From the NCBI GenBank assembly GCA_029204225.1, contig CM055109.1, positions 18,729,783 through 18,764,282 of the forward strand: 34,500 nt of DNA. The letters are read 5' to 3'. The position numbers and the translations under genes are program-made. Positions 10,268 to 19,568 of this stretch are shown one piece after another (position 1 is the stretch's first letter; the number at the start of each line of letters is the position of its first letter). The DNA is from Diphasiastrum complanatum. Lineage: Eukaryota; Streptophyta; Lycopodiopsida; Lycopodiales; Lycopodiaceae. Below the pieces are notes generated by a model that was not told where the DNA came from, made no database searches, and saw only the letters and a program-made list of their open reading frames with translations.

Positions 10268-10907
10268 AATATTTATTCTTATGAGTAAATAGAGCTTTTT
10301 CTGAATCACCATTGTTGTCATACCGTTTGCAAGCTTCTACTTCCTCTTTGACTCCATCTATCACCTTCTGAAGCATCATAGATGAATCTTTTGCCAGTAA
10401 AGTTTGAGCTGTATGGAATGACCTGGGTAGGGCTCGAAGAAAATAGCTAAGTTGTTTTTCCTTTGAGATTGCATTTTTCGTGCTAGAATTCTACAAAGAA
10501 ATAAACAGATCCTTAATTTTTCGCACAAAAGTGATCAGATCTTTGCTATCCCATTGTAGGTAAGTCAATTGGTCCTCCAAGAACATGATTTGATTCCATG
10601 ATCGAGTCTCATTCCTGGTTTGCAATTCTTCCCATAATCCTTTCGCGTTCAAAGTTAAAGAAAGATCTAACATTATGTTTTCATTCACTGAAGATGCAAT
10701 AATTGCTATAGCTTTGTCATTTTTCTCCCTCCATTCATGAAGTTCTTTTCCAAGAGTGATTGGCTTCTCTTCTGTTGAATCTACCCATTGCCAAAGACCT
10801 TCGCCCTTTAGTATGAGTGAAGTCTTTAATTTCCAAACTAGATAATTCAAACCTTATGTATCCAAGATCGTACTGATCTTAGACTGATTGCTGTTGATTG
10901 AAGACAT
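10268..10907 (-). pseudogene. gag: Ty1/copia gag fragment, same family as at 1-1075
   Basis: ATG at 10907-10905 (MSSINSNQSKISTILDT), TAA at 10854-10856, then LNYLVWKLKTSLILKGEG, LHEWREKNDKAIAI, MFLEDQLTYLQWDSK, FVRKIKDLFISL, a second stop at 10491-10493, and LSYFLRALPRSFHTAQTLLA. All in one frame. These blocks match the gag at 1-1075 in order and sequence. It ends before the zinc knuckles, where copia-2 RT begins on the other strand. Confidence 0.87.
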
Positions 10908-11025
10908 CTTCAAATCTTCTGAATTTCAATAAATAAGCTCTATCACAATGATGTTGTTGAGCTTACACTCGAACACACTCTTGTCGAGTAACTTGGATGG
11001 TTGCTCAGATACGACTGTTGAAGGG

Positions 11026-11038
11026 AGCTCTAATACCA
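11026..11038 (-). promoter_or_regulatory. Primer-binding site, slightly diverged
   Basis: On the minus strand TGGTATTAGAGCT, one change from the usual TGGTATCAGAGC core. It lies about 120 bp before the gag ATG at 10907 and one base from the LTR edge (TG at 11040). Confidence 0.8.
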
Positions 11039-11039
11039 C

Positions 11040-11182
11040 TGTAGGAAAAACACTGTACATACTAGAAAATGATATTTACAACTTGTAACTACACAAGCAA
11101 GATGATTTTCCTCATCAACCCCTATAGACAAGTTGGATAGCTTTTTATTCTTCACACTCCTCCTAAAAAGTTATCAACTTGG
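11040..11182 (-). repeat. LTR fragment of the second minus-strand gag element
   Basis: Starts TGTAGGAAAAACAC next to the primer site and runs only to about 11182, where another LTR-like unit begins. Its start does not resemble the LTR at 1192, although the gags are related. Confidence 0.5.
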
Positions 11183-11634
11183 TGTGAGAGATTTCAACTA
11201 GTTTAGTCTAGTTTAGTCACATTTTGGTAAATTGTCAATAAGAGGCCAAAACTCATTTTAGACTTAGAGATAAACTTTTTGAAGTTATATTAGTTTAAAA
11301 TACATTCAATAAACACTTTTGGAAAGTGTGGGAAAGTTGGTAGTCGAGTTTGAGAGAGATTCAAATTTGAACTTTGGGTACATTGAATCTAGACCCAAAA
11401 ATAGTAGGGTTTACATTTTGGAGGGAAAGCCAAGTGGCCAAATAGGGTTTGGAAACTCTATAAAAGGATGTAACTCGTGGAGAGACACATCTTCTCTCTT
11501 CTATCTCTCATTTCATCATTATACATGGTTCTCTTTGGGTTCTACTACTCATTGGTGCACTATCTTGGTGATTGCTTGCAATTGTGTAGAATGATCATTT
11601 ATTGCTATTTTCGGTTCCACATGTGTGAAATACA
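11183..11634 (+). repeat. Candidate solo LTR, plus orientation
   Basis: Runs from TGTGAGAGATTTC to CACATGTGTGAAATACA, with TATA box CTATAAAAGG near 11456-11467 followed by pyrimidine-rich sequence. Its start and end resemble those of the P2 LTR (TGTGAGAAATTGG ... CACATGTGAAATCAACA), the interior does not. There is no primer-binding site after it and the flanking 5-bp sequences do not match, so the assignment is tentative. Confidence 0.45.
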
Positions 11635-11842
11635 GTAGGGTACTGTAATTGTATGGACAGCAAACATATTTTATGTTTTGGTTCATGTTTGATCAATATC
11701 TCTTAGAGTTTGCATCTCATTTTATATGTAGATGCTGATTTTTCTACATTGGCAGGATTGTTGGTTTGCTCCTTATTGTAACCAAAGATTTGGGACTTGG
11801 ATTGGATCTTGAATGATCTGAAATCCTTCACACTTGGCTTGA
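11635..11842. other. Spacer between candidate LTR and end of element N coding region
   Basis: On the minus strand this follows the last stop of element N. I see no purine tract or LTR-N sequence, so the 3' end of N appears lost. No other feature seen. Confidence 0.4.
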
Positions 11843-12839
11843 TCATTTGAACTTGAAAATCCTCCAAGGTTGGTCCAATTGTTGATGAAAAAACTTTTTG
11901 TGTGTGTGGACTCTTTGCTTTGAATTTGAATTGAAGATGAACAAAGAATCCATCATAGCAGCACCCTTACCATAGCCATGATAAGATCTCTTGACAGAAA
12001 ACTTTTCCAAATGCCTTTGAAAAATATTCCACCAAACTGCCACTATGCCAATGTACCTCCTGCATGTTTGATGTCGATCCTGGGATTGCAAAGTCCACAT
12101 GCATGAAGTTGGCTACACCAAAATCTGAAAAATCCGAGGCCTCCAAGCCCCATAATGACCACAAAGAATATATAGTTCAAGATTGTACTTTGAGCAATAT
12201 TCAAGATTAAGCACACTAGCTTCATTAGTCCAAACACTATGAACTCTATCCAAAATGGATCTAATCTTGAAACCATACTCAAACTTGATCAAATTGAGAC
12301 TAAATACTTTATGAAGGATGTAAGTGTCCTCATTGGATGTTTCACTTACTCTCAAAAGAAATTCACAAAATGCCTCAAAACATGAAAAAACTCCTTTTTT
12401 CAAACTATGAGTACTAAACTCATACTCGCTCTTACTCAATTTAAGAGCATACAAATGATGATACAATATCTTGCTTTCTAGATGTTTTGGAAAATAATCA
12501 AGTCACCAATGACAAGAATTAATTCCAAACTAAAGACTTCATTCAAAACTAGAACAGTCTTACTTGATCTTTGAGATAAGCAAATCTCAACTAAGCAAGG
12601 TACATCATCAAACAAAGAAAGAGAACCATAGGTGAGTAGAATAGAATGAATACCACCTTCACTTATCCTTTCTTTTCCATGAAATAAGATCAACAAGGAC
12701 TCGGCCTTGTACAGTAAAGAAGATCTTCTTGGACATGCATGTTGAGGATACTCCTCCTCAAACCTTGACCCCATCACAACTTGATTACTCACCATAGCAA
12801 TGACTTGTGATGCAATAAGAGACACTCTGCTCTCGGCCA
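11843..12839 (-). pseudogene. Element N: unrecognised C-terminal region in place of RT/RNase H
   Basis: It follows the integrase C-terminal region in the same open frame to 12478, then continues in shifted frames: 12466-12113 (FSCFEAFCEFLLRVSE, DTYILHKVFSLNLIKFE, KIRSILDRVHSVWT), the SDFSDFG...HSGSLVEYFSKAF segment, and 12100-11843 (KRSYHGYGKGAAMMD ... WRIFKFK, stop 11843-11845). Each block has a counterpart in P2 in the same order (FTCFEANCELLLRLSE, KIRSIMDIVLCMWT, HSGILVEHSSKAL, KRSYHGYGEGAAMLD). I see no RT motifs (no YVDD, no RNase H acid residues) anywhere in it. Function unknown. The conserved order and stop position suggest a once-coding region. Confidence 0.7.
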
Positions 12840-14337
12840 CTTCCAAGATAGAAAATAGATCTTCAAAATCAAGTAAATCTCCATGCTCAAACACCTTCAA
12901 GATAGAGAGCGTAAAGGCTATGTAGCCTTCCTTGGTGGATAAGCATCCAACCATGATCCATAGACTAGGATCTCCATCCTTCTTTCCTTCCAAGAAACCA
13001 CATGCAAAGCAATAATCTTCAAGAACACTAAGGTACACATCCTTAGGCTTATAACTGAACAAGACTCCATATAGTGCACTCCTTCCATTAGCTCCATAAC
13101 TCCATAAAGTTTTGCATGATGGAACATACACATGCACCATAAAACTTGAAGAGACAAGACATAGCCAAATGTAACTTGTGGAACCATCAGTAGTACATGC
13201 AAAGCAAGAAACACCTTCCTTGCTTAATAATAAAGATAGATGAACATCCGAATGTTCCAACTCCATAGGATGCTTTGTCTTGGTAGAAGACATCAGATAT
13301 GGATCCATATGTGATTTTGCCGTAGAATAAGCCACTCTTGGCTTGATCTCCTTGACTATAATAGGCATAGATCTGAAATTGGAAACATGCAACCTCTTAT
13401 GCCATAGCTCCTCCTTGGAAACATAAGTCATCGATGCAACATCACATGCACTTGAATTTTCATGCACATCTAGCTTAAAAATACCTCCATATCTAGATCC
13501 ACATGCAAGGATCTTATCTTCTTTCTTTATGAGACAACTATTGATACTGAAATCCACCTCATAACCATCATCTAACAACTTTCCTACACTAATCACACTC
13601 TTTGTGAGATTAGGAATATAAAGTACATTGGAAAGTGAAAAACTCATAGAAGATGCAAGTTTCAAGGAACAACTTCCAGCTCTTTCAATTGCACATGCAT
13701 CACCAACAACTGTGTATATTGATTTCTTAGGATCTAGAACAGATTCCATAGAAACAAAAGAATCCTTGGAGCAACTCATATGAGTTGTGGCTCCACTATC
13801 AATATACCAAGATACATCATTAAAGGGTAAAGAGGAGAAACTAGACATCATGAGAGATGCCTCTCCACAACTTGCATGTGAGTCTTCTATGATAACATTG
13901 GCTTGATCTTCTTGAGTCTTCTTCTTGAAGTTAGAAGAATGAGTTGAATAATCTTCTACTCCACCTTGGTCTTTGTTCTTTGCTTTGTCCTTGGTAAAGG
14001 CTTGAGAAATATTGTTCTTGCTCCTCCTTCTTGACTTGAGCTTTGGTTCATGAAGGTTCTTAAGAGTTTTCCAAGTCTCCTTGGATGAGGTGCATGAACT
14101 TATTTCTCTCAACATCTCATCAGAGTTGTTCAATTTGATGATATGAAGAGCAATTCTTGCTCTCTTCTTGAATCTCTGAGCCTCATCAGAAGCTTCAGGT
14201 TCAACTTCAATTTTTGCTACAATGTCCATTACTCCATAAAGAATCAACAAGGATTCTATCCTATCCTTCCAAACTGAATAATTGAAGGTATCTAGTCTTT
14301 CACTAGCTTCAAAGAGACAATCTCCTAAAGATGCCAT
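12840..14337 (-). pseudogene. gag-pol: Element N: copia gag, protease and gutted integrase
   Basis: ATG at 14337 (MASLGDCLFEASERLDTFNY) opens a frame that runs on to 12478 without a stop. In order: gag start YSVWKDRIESLL; gag middle SCTSSKETWKTLKNLHE followed by an internal deletion (most of the gag core and the zinc knuckle are gone); protease WYIDSGATTHM with Asp at 13798-13800; VLYIPNLTKSVISVGKLL; GAG-pre-integrase ELWHKRLHVSN; the first integrase Asp in ELEHSDV (13246-13248); then SYIWLCLVSSSFMV. The integrase core that should hold the second Asp and the Glu is absent, and the frame jumps to the integrase C-terminal region (ALYGVLFSYKP, LWIMVGCLSTKEGYIAF). P2 at 29 kb shows the same jump to the same right-hand point. 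Confidence 0.85.
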
Positions 14338-15105
14338 GAATGTGAAGACTCTTGTAATTGGACAACAAAATGGAATCGAATGTGTTGCTTCTCTTTCACT
14401 ATAGGAACCAAAATAATTGGGTGTACTACCAAATCCTATGTAAAATCTTGCAACAGAATATGTGAGACCTATCTCACAACAAAGAATCAATCAACTTGAA
14501 TTTGGATCTAGCCTCTATCTACAGATGAAGCACTTACAATTTTGATGTCAAACTTTCCATGAGTTTCAAATGAATGAAACACACTCAAGAAACACACATT
14601 CAACTCAAACCACAAGACTTTGTGTGAAATGATGTGTCTATGACAATAGAAACTTGTCTGATCCAATTCTATCTCAGATTGAGTACCAAAACTGTGAATG
14701 ACGAATCATGCATGCAATATATTCAAATCAAAAAGTGTCCACTTGGGTTTTGGGTCTCTCCCTACCCTCTTTAAGAGCTTATAACTCCTACTAGGGACAT
14801 TAGAATGAAATGAAACATATTGCAATGGAAAGAGGACTCTTCTAGCTTTCCAACAAGCTATAATGTTAGTATCTTTGGATCTATCATAGAGGAGATAGAG
14901 TCAAATGATGTATTCTGGTTTTCACACGTGTGAAAAGTCAGAATTCCGTACATCCTATGTTCTGGATTGAAAATATCAGTTCTAACCTTATTCACCAAAA
15001 AATTGTTCAAGAAAAGATAGCAAAACACTGCTAAACAGCTTCCTACCTTGAATTGACAGAAAAATCTTCATACACCTGATGTAAGTAGCATTCAAAGCAT
15101 GGTAT
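14338..15105 (-). other. Untranslated leader of element N
   Basis: Lies between the primer site and the gag ATG. No convincing ORF. It holds an 18-bp perfect palindrome at 14919-14936, TTTTCACACGTGTGAAAA, centred on CACGTG. At about 770 bp it is long for a copia leader. Confidence 0.6.
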
Positions 15106-15118
15106 GGCTCTGATACCA
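15106..15118 (-). promoter_or_regulatory. Primer-binding site of element N
   Basis: On the minus strand TGGTATCAGAGCC, directly touching the LTR end (TG at 15119, plus strand). Confirms LTR-N as the 5' LTR of element N. Confidence 0.92.
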
Positions 15119-16016
15119 TGTGAAAAATCCAATAAATTCATGCGTGTGGGGATCCACAAGGAATGTGTGAATGATCTTGACCATGCTTTGTGGTGGCACA
15201 CAGAACACCTGTAGAGCAATCTTGCAATCTACCAATGGATCTGAGGCTAGAGCACAATCTAGAATGCTACAGATCAAAGCAATACTAATTCCTCACAAAT
15301 AGAGAGGAACTATGCAAAAAACAAGTCAAAATGACTTGCACAGTATTGAAGGATTTCCAAAAGAACTAGAAATGACTGCACAAGGAAATGATGCAAAAAA
15401 ACAAGTCAAAATTACTCGCACAGGGCTAAATGAAGTCAAAATGATTTGCACCGATCAAAAGAAGGTGAAAACCATCCCAGAATGACTCGCACAGTTCAAA
15501 AGAAGATAGAAAATATCTTGAAATGACTCGCACAGGTTACATAAGCAAAAGAATGTATGAAGAAGACCTTCTACTCGAGTTAGAGCGAGAATATCAAAAC
15601 AAGCAAAATAGCATGAGATCCAATTTTGACATTACCAAAGCTTGATTCATCATTAGATATGAATGAGAATGATATGTACATATATAGGAGAGCCAAAATT
15701 TGTGGTACTCCTTGCATTCAATGCATTCTCTACATCTAATCAAGTATAAACTATTACCATATTGACACCTAACAGCTCACATGTTGAATTTGCACCTAAC
15801 TCCTACCTACTTTGCCAAATGTCAATTTCTCAACTATGAACCTACAAAACTACATGCATGTGTCAAATAGTACTTGCACGTCTTGCATGTAACCTCCCTA
15901 GATGACTTGGACATGTGTAGAACATGTGTACTGACTTGCATGTTTCATGTAGTGATTGCATTTTGCATGCATGCACACTAACTGATTTTGCATGTCATCT
16001 ACTTTTATGCATGTCA
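15119..16016 (-). repeat. LTR-N, right copy (5' LTR of element N)
   Basis: Plus-strand start TGTGAAAAATCC next to the primer site, end ATGCATGTCA at 16016. The same sequence occurs at 6141-6804. Similarity of the two copies ends at this point, which fixes the outer edge. The minus-strand TATA is CTATATATG near 15683-15691. A CATGCATG lies at 15966-15973. The downstream part contains a tandem array at 15331-15536 that the left copy lacks. Confidence 0.88.
15331..15536. repeat. Six diverged 40-bp tandem repeats inside LTR-N
   Basis: A core close to AAATGACTCGCACAG recurs at about 15331, 15372, 15411, 15441, 15482 and 15522, so the spacing is mostly 39-41 bp with one of 30. Stretches of AAAAGAAG or AACAAGTC lie between. 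On the minus strand the core contains GAGTCA, a bZIP-like half site. Its position is downstream of the LTR TATA, in the transcribed part. Confidence 0.75.
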
Positions 16017-16148
16017 TAGAGATCAGGTTTAAACTCCAGTGGTCACTGCAAAATAAGATTGAAATTTCTTTAGCTGCAATTCTGAGAACTATTTCCATTG
16101 ACAATGCCAATGTTAATGCATAAAACAGCAAAAAGCATTTAATATATC

Positions 16149-16788
16149 TTACTTCATATGATAAGGTATGAGCAGATACTTTGTTGTTGGTGTGAATCCA
16201 CTTGTCAAACACTGTGACAATGTGTCATTGTTCTCCTTGAAGGCCTGAAGCAGAAAGTTACTCAACACCAGCAACTCATTTGATGAATCTCTTGCAATGT
16301 CATATTGCAAGAGTGCAAGCCCGGACTCTATCACAGGATCATTGATAGGAGCCCGTCTGACTTTGAGATCCAAGCAATCTATAACTCTAAAATTAATACT
16401 AAAATCATCTTCATCTAGTCTAAAGAAAAAAGGAGTACCAATAGTATCTATAGCATCGGATATGTCTTTCTCAAATTTAAGATAATCATCCAAATCTATA
16501 TATGTATAAAAATTTGGAGGAGGAGGAGGAGGTGGATGTGTAGTATCTACAACAATTGAAGGGGTATCTAAAACAGAGGTAGCTATATTTACAGCATTAT
16601 CAACAACATCGTTATCTACAATGGATTCTGGGTTAGGCTTCACATAATCTAAAGGGTTAGGCTTCACTTTCTTAGGAGCACGCTTGGGGGCTGTCTGCTT
16701 CCTAGGACGCTTCGTAGGAAGGTCAGTCCTATCTACAAGAGTTGGTCTAGGAGTAGCAGCTGAGATACATGTAACCTACAATACCTAT
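16149..16788 (-). CDS. Unknown ORF, basic then proline-rich then acidic, probably an exon
   Basis: The frame is open from about 16788 to the stop at 16149-16151, roughly 210 codons, without an ATG near the start, so it may be an internal exon. It begins basic (TKRPRKQTAPKRAPKKVKP), passes a run of seven prolines, and continues as an acidic globular-looking region (YIDLDDYLKFEKDISDAID, FFFRLDEDDFSINF, LQYDIARDSSNELLVLSNF). At its end the codon GAA is followed by GTAAGA (16152-16147), a good plant 5' splice site, so the last coding base may be 16153. It lies just downstream of the CENH3-like ORF on the same strand, in another frame. I do not recognise the domain. Confidence 0.45.
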
Positions 16789-17158
16789 CCCTCATCCTCA
16801 TCAGGAGCTGAAAATCCTTGGGCATTATGATAACCCTCTTGGAATGGATGGCAAGCAAAAAAGTATACTAAAAAAAAAGGCTAATGTAATCTTCAGCAGC
16901 CTCCTGAAGGCACTGAAGAGCATTGGGTGTAAATCTAACCAACTGTCCGAGATCATTTCTTGTTATGTTCCGGACAGTATGGTAGAATGGAGCTCTTGCG
17001 ATCAACAGAGCTGTTGATCTCTGATACTTGCGTATCTCAGAGAGCCACCTGCATCGGTTGCACATTCTAGGTCTAGCGGGTGGTGTGATGGCAACCACAG
17101 GGGATGAGGATGAGCCAGGAGAGAAGAAGTCCCTCCTTGTCAACTTTCTCCTATCCAT
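16733..17158 (-). pseudogene. CENH3-like histone H3 variant, intronless, one premature stop
   Basis: ATG at 17158-17156 in good context (CCATGG). A divergent basic N-terminal tail of about 45 residues (MDRRKLTRRDFFSPGSSSS) leads to the histone fold: LSEIRKYQRSTALLIARAPF, TVRNITRNDLG, VRFTPNALQCLQEAAEDYI, a TAG at 16868-16870 where H3 has an acidic residue, then LAIHSKRVIIMPKDFQL. The frame ends at TAG 16733-16735, about 142 codons including the internal stop. Loop 1 is one residue longer than in canonical H3 by my count (17 against 16 residues between the flanking Phe residues), and LQEAAEDY is typical of plant CENH3, the histone that marks centromeric nucleosomes. The usual PGT before helix N is lost. 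No introns are visible, unlike typical plant CENH3 genes, which suggests a retroposed copy. A diverged ordinary H3 is the alternative. Confidence 0.72.
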
Positions 17159-17469
17159 GGACGTGTACTATGTGATAGCGGACTTGTGCATGAAAGTTAG
17201 GATGAGCAGGGAGGGATGATAAAGAACTCGTAGAGGACCGATATGTACGGACACAATGTACGGTATATCAGACCTATGCGAGCCAAATATCAAAGAGAAC
17301 GATTAGTTTTGAGAAAAGACGCAAAGTGCGATATGGGGTGACACGTAGGCAGACGTATCGGACCTGTACACATGGAAGGCAGTAGGAGGAATTTCAATTG
17401 TGAAGGATGCGCACAAGTGCGATATGCGAAGCCTAAAAAAAAGTGAAAAAAATTCATCGAAGTTTGTGA
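17159..17469 (-). other. Putative 5' untranslated region of the CENH3-like ORF
   Basis: Lies between the minus-strand TATA box at 17470-17476 and the ATG at 17158. No other ORF or repeat that I can support. Confidence 0.35.
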
Positions 17470-17764
17470 TTTTATATCACGGTTCGCACGTGCGAAAGAA
17501 CGTCCTATCACACGTGTGGGAGTTGTACGGACAAATGCGAGAGTGACATGTGTCACCCTGTCACATTACACGTGTGGGATTTGTACGATCAAATGCGAGA
17601 GCGACACGTGTTATCGAGCAAACGAATGAACACACGACATATGTCCAGGTGTCATTTCACACGTGTGTTGGTGTCACCTCATACGTGCCTGCACCTATAG
17701 TCCAATTGAAAGTTGACACGTGTCCCAAGTTTGTTGACCACACGTGCAAAAATTTAGTATAAAT
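17470..17764. promoter_or_regulatory. Divergent promoter with seven CACGTG boxes between opposed TATA boxes
   Basis: TATAAAA reads on the minus strand at 17476-17470 and TATAAAT on the plus strand at 17758-17764. Between them exact CACGTG (G-box, bZIP/bHLH site) occurs at 17487, 17511, 17569, 17605, 17660, 17717 and 17741. Two of the boxes lie in a 58-bp duplicated unit (ACGTGTGGGA(G/T)TTGTACG ... AAATGCGAGAG). The minus side points at the CENH3-like ORF, the plus side at the ORF starting at 17990. Promoter function is inferred. Confidence 0.6.
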
Positions 17765-17989
17765 GGCACGAAAACCGATTAATTTTTTACCTTTTTCGTT
17801 CTCAAAATTCGCGGCATATCACTCTTGTGCACGCTCATTGCCTTCCGTTTGCTTGCAACTGTACCTACTCACGAACAAGTGCGATATTCTTTATCTACCT
17901 GTCGTACATATCCCTCTTCTGCGCCATTTTGATAGTTAGTTTTGATTCAGTTTTCTCTCACACACAAATGCGATATTCACGTTACTGCC

Positions 17990-18828
17990 ATGGCCTCTTC
18001 CTCATCATCCTCACGAGATTCAGGTTTGAGTTCATTTCTTAGTGAATTTGGGATTACTGAAAACCTAGACTATTTTCATAGTCTATTCAGGCCATATCGA
18101 CATGTTTTCAAGACTGCACAACCAAATTTTGACGTATTTTATGACCATTATGTCAGATTCAGAAATATACTTAGTAAGCTTGTTTTCTCCATAGGTCCAC
18201 TCCAGTACATGCATTATACTGATCTTGTTCATTTCTTCTCAGCTTTCAGATATAGACTGGATAGAATGTTCACCAAATTGTTTGATCTTTTCAAAAGCAG
18301 TTCAATGTGTCCGTATTGCAACAAGAAATGTCGATTGGTTGAATTTCAGAGTGGTTTCGTACTTTTTATGTTAGTTCAGATCCCAGATGATGAGGAAGTT
18401 TCTGTTGCTGACCCTTCTTTTGCACCATCCTCTGTTTAGTCAGCTATTAAGGATATCAGTCACTTTCTTATCGACACTCTTGATAAGGAACGTGGCTTTA
18501 TGAATGTAAATATTGATGTTCTCCGGGATTCTTTCATTGGCCAAAATACATCTGATGATGAATCCAAATCTATGGAGGAGTCAAAATGTCTTTTCAATTT
18601 GCTTGTATATTATATTAATGACGATGTATATTTTACTACTGCTGATTTATGTAAATTTTTTGACTATCGTGAGGACGAGGTTCTATGTTTATTATCCGGC
18701 ACAATTTCTGAATTCTCCGACTTTGTAGATTTTGAAACAGATGACCTTGTTGCTTGTAGTGGGTTTCTTTCCTTGCCTATCCTCAACCCAAGATCTAATC
18801 AATCTAGCATCAAGGAGATGAAGTTAGT
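17990..18828 (+). pseudogene. Unknown ORF, truncated by an LTR, one internal stop
   Basis: ATG at 17990 (context GCCATGG) begins MASSSSSSRDSGLSSFLSEFG. The frame continues to 18868 with a single TAG at 18437-18439. A globular, aromatic-rich region (NLDYFHSLFRPYRHVFK, FDVFYDHYVRFRNILSKL) is followed by a short CPYCNKKC pair of cysteine knuckles near 18308 and, after the stop, an acidic region (DDVYFTTADLCKFFDYREDE). From 18829 the frame runs into LTR-X, so the native C-terminus is gone; the final 13 codons belong to the LTR. TATAAAT lies about 230 bp upstream. I recognise no family. No membrane segment is evident. Confidence 0.5.
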
Positions 18829-19518
18829 TGTCACGCGTAGGTTCGTTCCCATGAGAGTGATAGTATAGTTCAGATCTCAACATGAATGGAGGATCTAACA
18901 CTAACATCCATTAACACTAAACATTAACACTACATCCATTAACCCTACTTGCATTAACCCTAAATCCACAACAATGATAGAAACTTACTCTTTCTTTCTC
19001 TCTTTTTCTCTCTCACAAAAAGCATAAAAAAATAGCAATCCCAGTAATGATCAAATCTAATAATTAGCAAAATCCAAATAAAGCATGAGAAATGGAGGAA
19101 AAGAGAGGAAGGGCAAGGACATTCATCAATCCATTTCTAAAGAGAACCTATCTGCCTTATTGAAATGAGGAAATGAACATCAGGAGCAACTCGAGTTGGT
19201 CCCTTTTCATAGTAGAGAGGAGGACCCTGGCCTCTGAATCCTATTGGTCCAGTCTTGCCTCTCTTTTCATTCAAATTTAAAAAAGTGTGGAAACCATCAA
19301 AATTGGAGGGAAACCCAACTTTATTCACTAACTTGGCATTTAGGCCCTACGACATTGAAAGTCTCGCAAAAAGGCCTAAAGTCCTTTTTATTAACTTTTA
19401 ACTGATCAATCAAATAACTATGTGATCATTGGGTTGGACTTACACACGCAGGGTGCCAAATCCCTCTCACGTATTAACTAGGGTTAGGGTTGTCTTGGGA
19501 TCCGCAAACCCTCCAACA
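18829..19518 (-). repeat. LTR-X copy beside FamX copy C
   Basis: On the minus strand it runs from TGTTGGAGGG (19518) to GCGTGACA (18829). The start, the roughly 50 bp before it and the last bases match the LTR-X at 7570-8333. CCAATAGGATTC precedes a decayed TATA (ACTATGAAAAGG, about 19205-19216). Near its 3' end, 18897-18965, there are five short diverged units of about 15 bp of the type CATTAACACTAA. Confidence 0.68.
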
Positions 19519-19568
19519 GTATCCCTCACCAGAACTAGTGGCGGTCCCACGACACCTGCAATATACAG

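Noticed and set aside
11183-11634. Clean solo LTR with target duplication
   Set aside because: Flanks CTTGG and GTAGG do not match, so I kept it only as a candidate.
19470-19490. Telomere-like AGGGTTAGGG, and AACCCTA at 18940-18965
   Set aside because: Only one or two units inside an LTR, embedded in other short repeats; not an interstitial telomere array.
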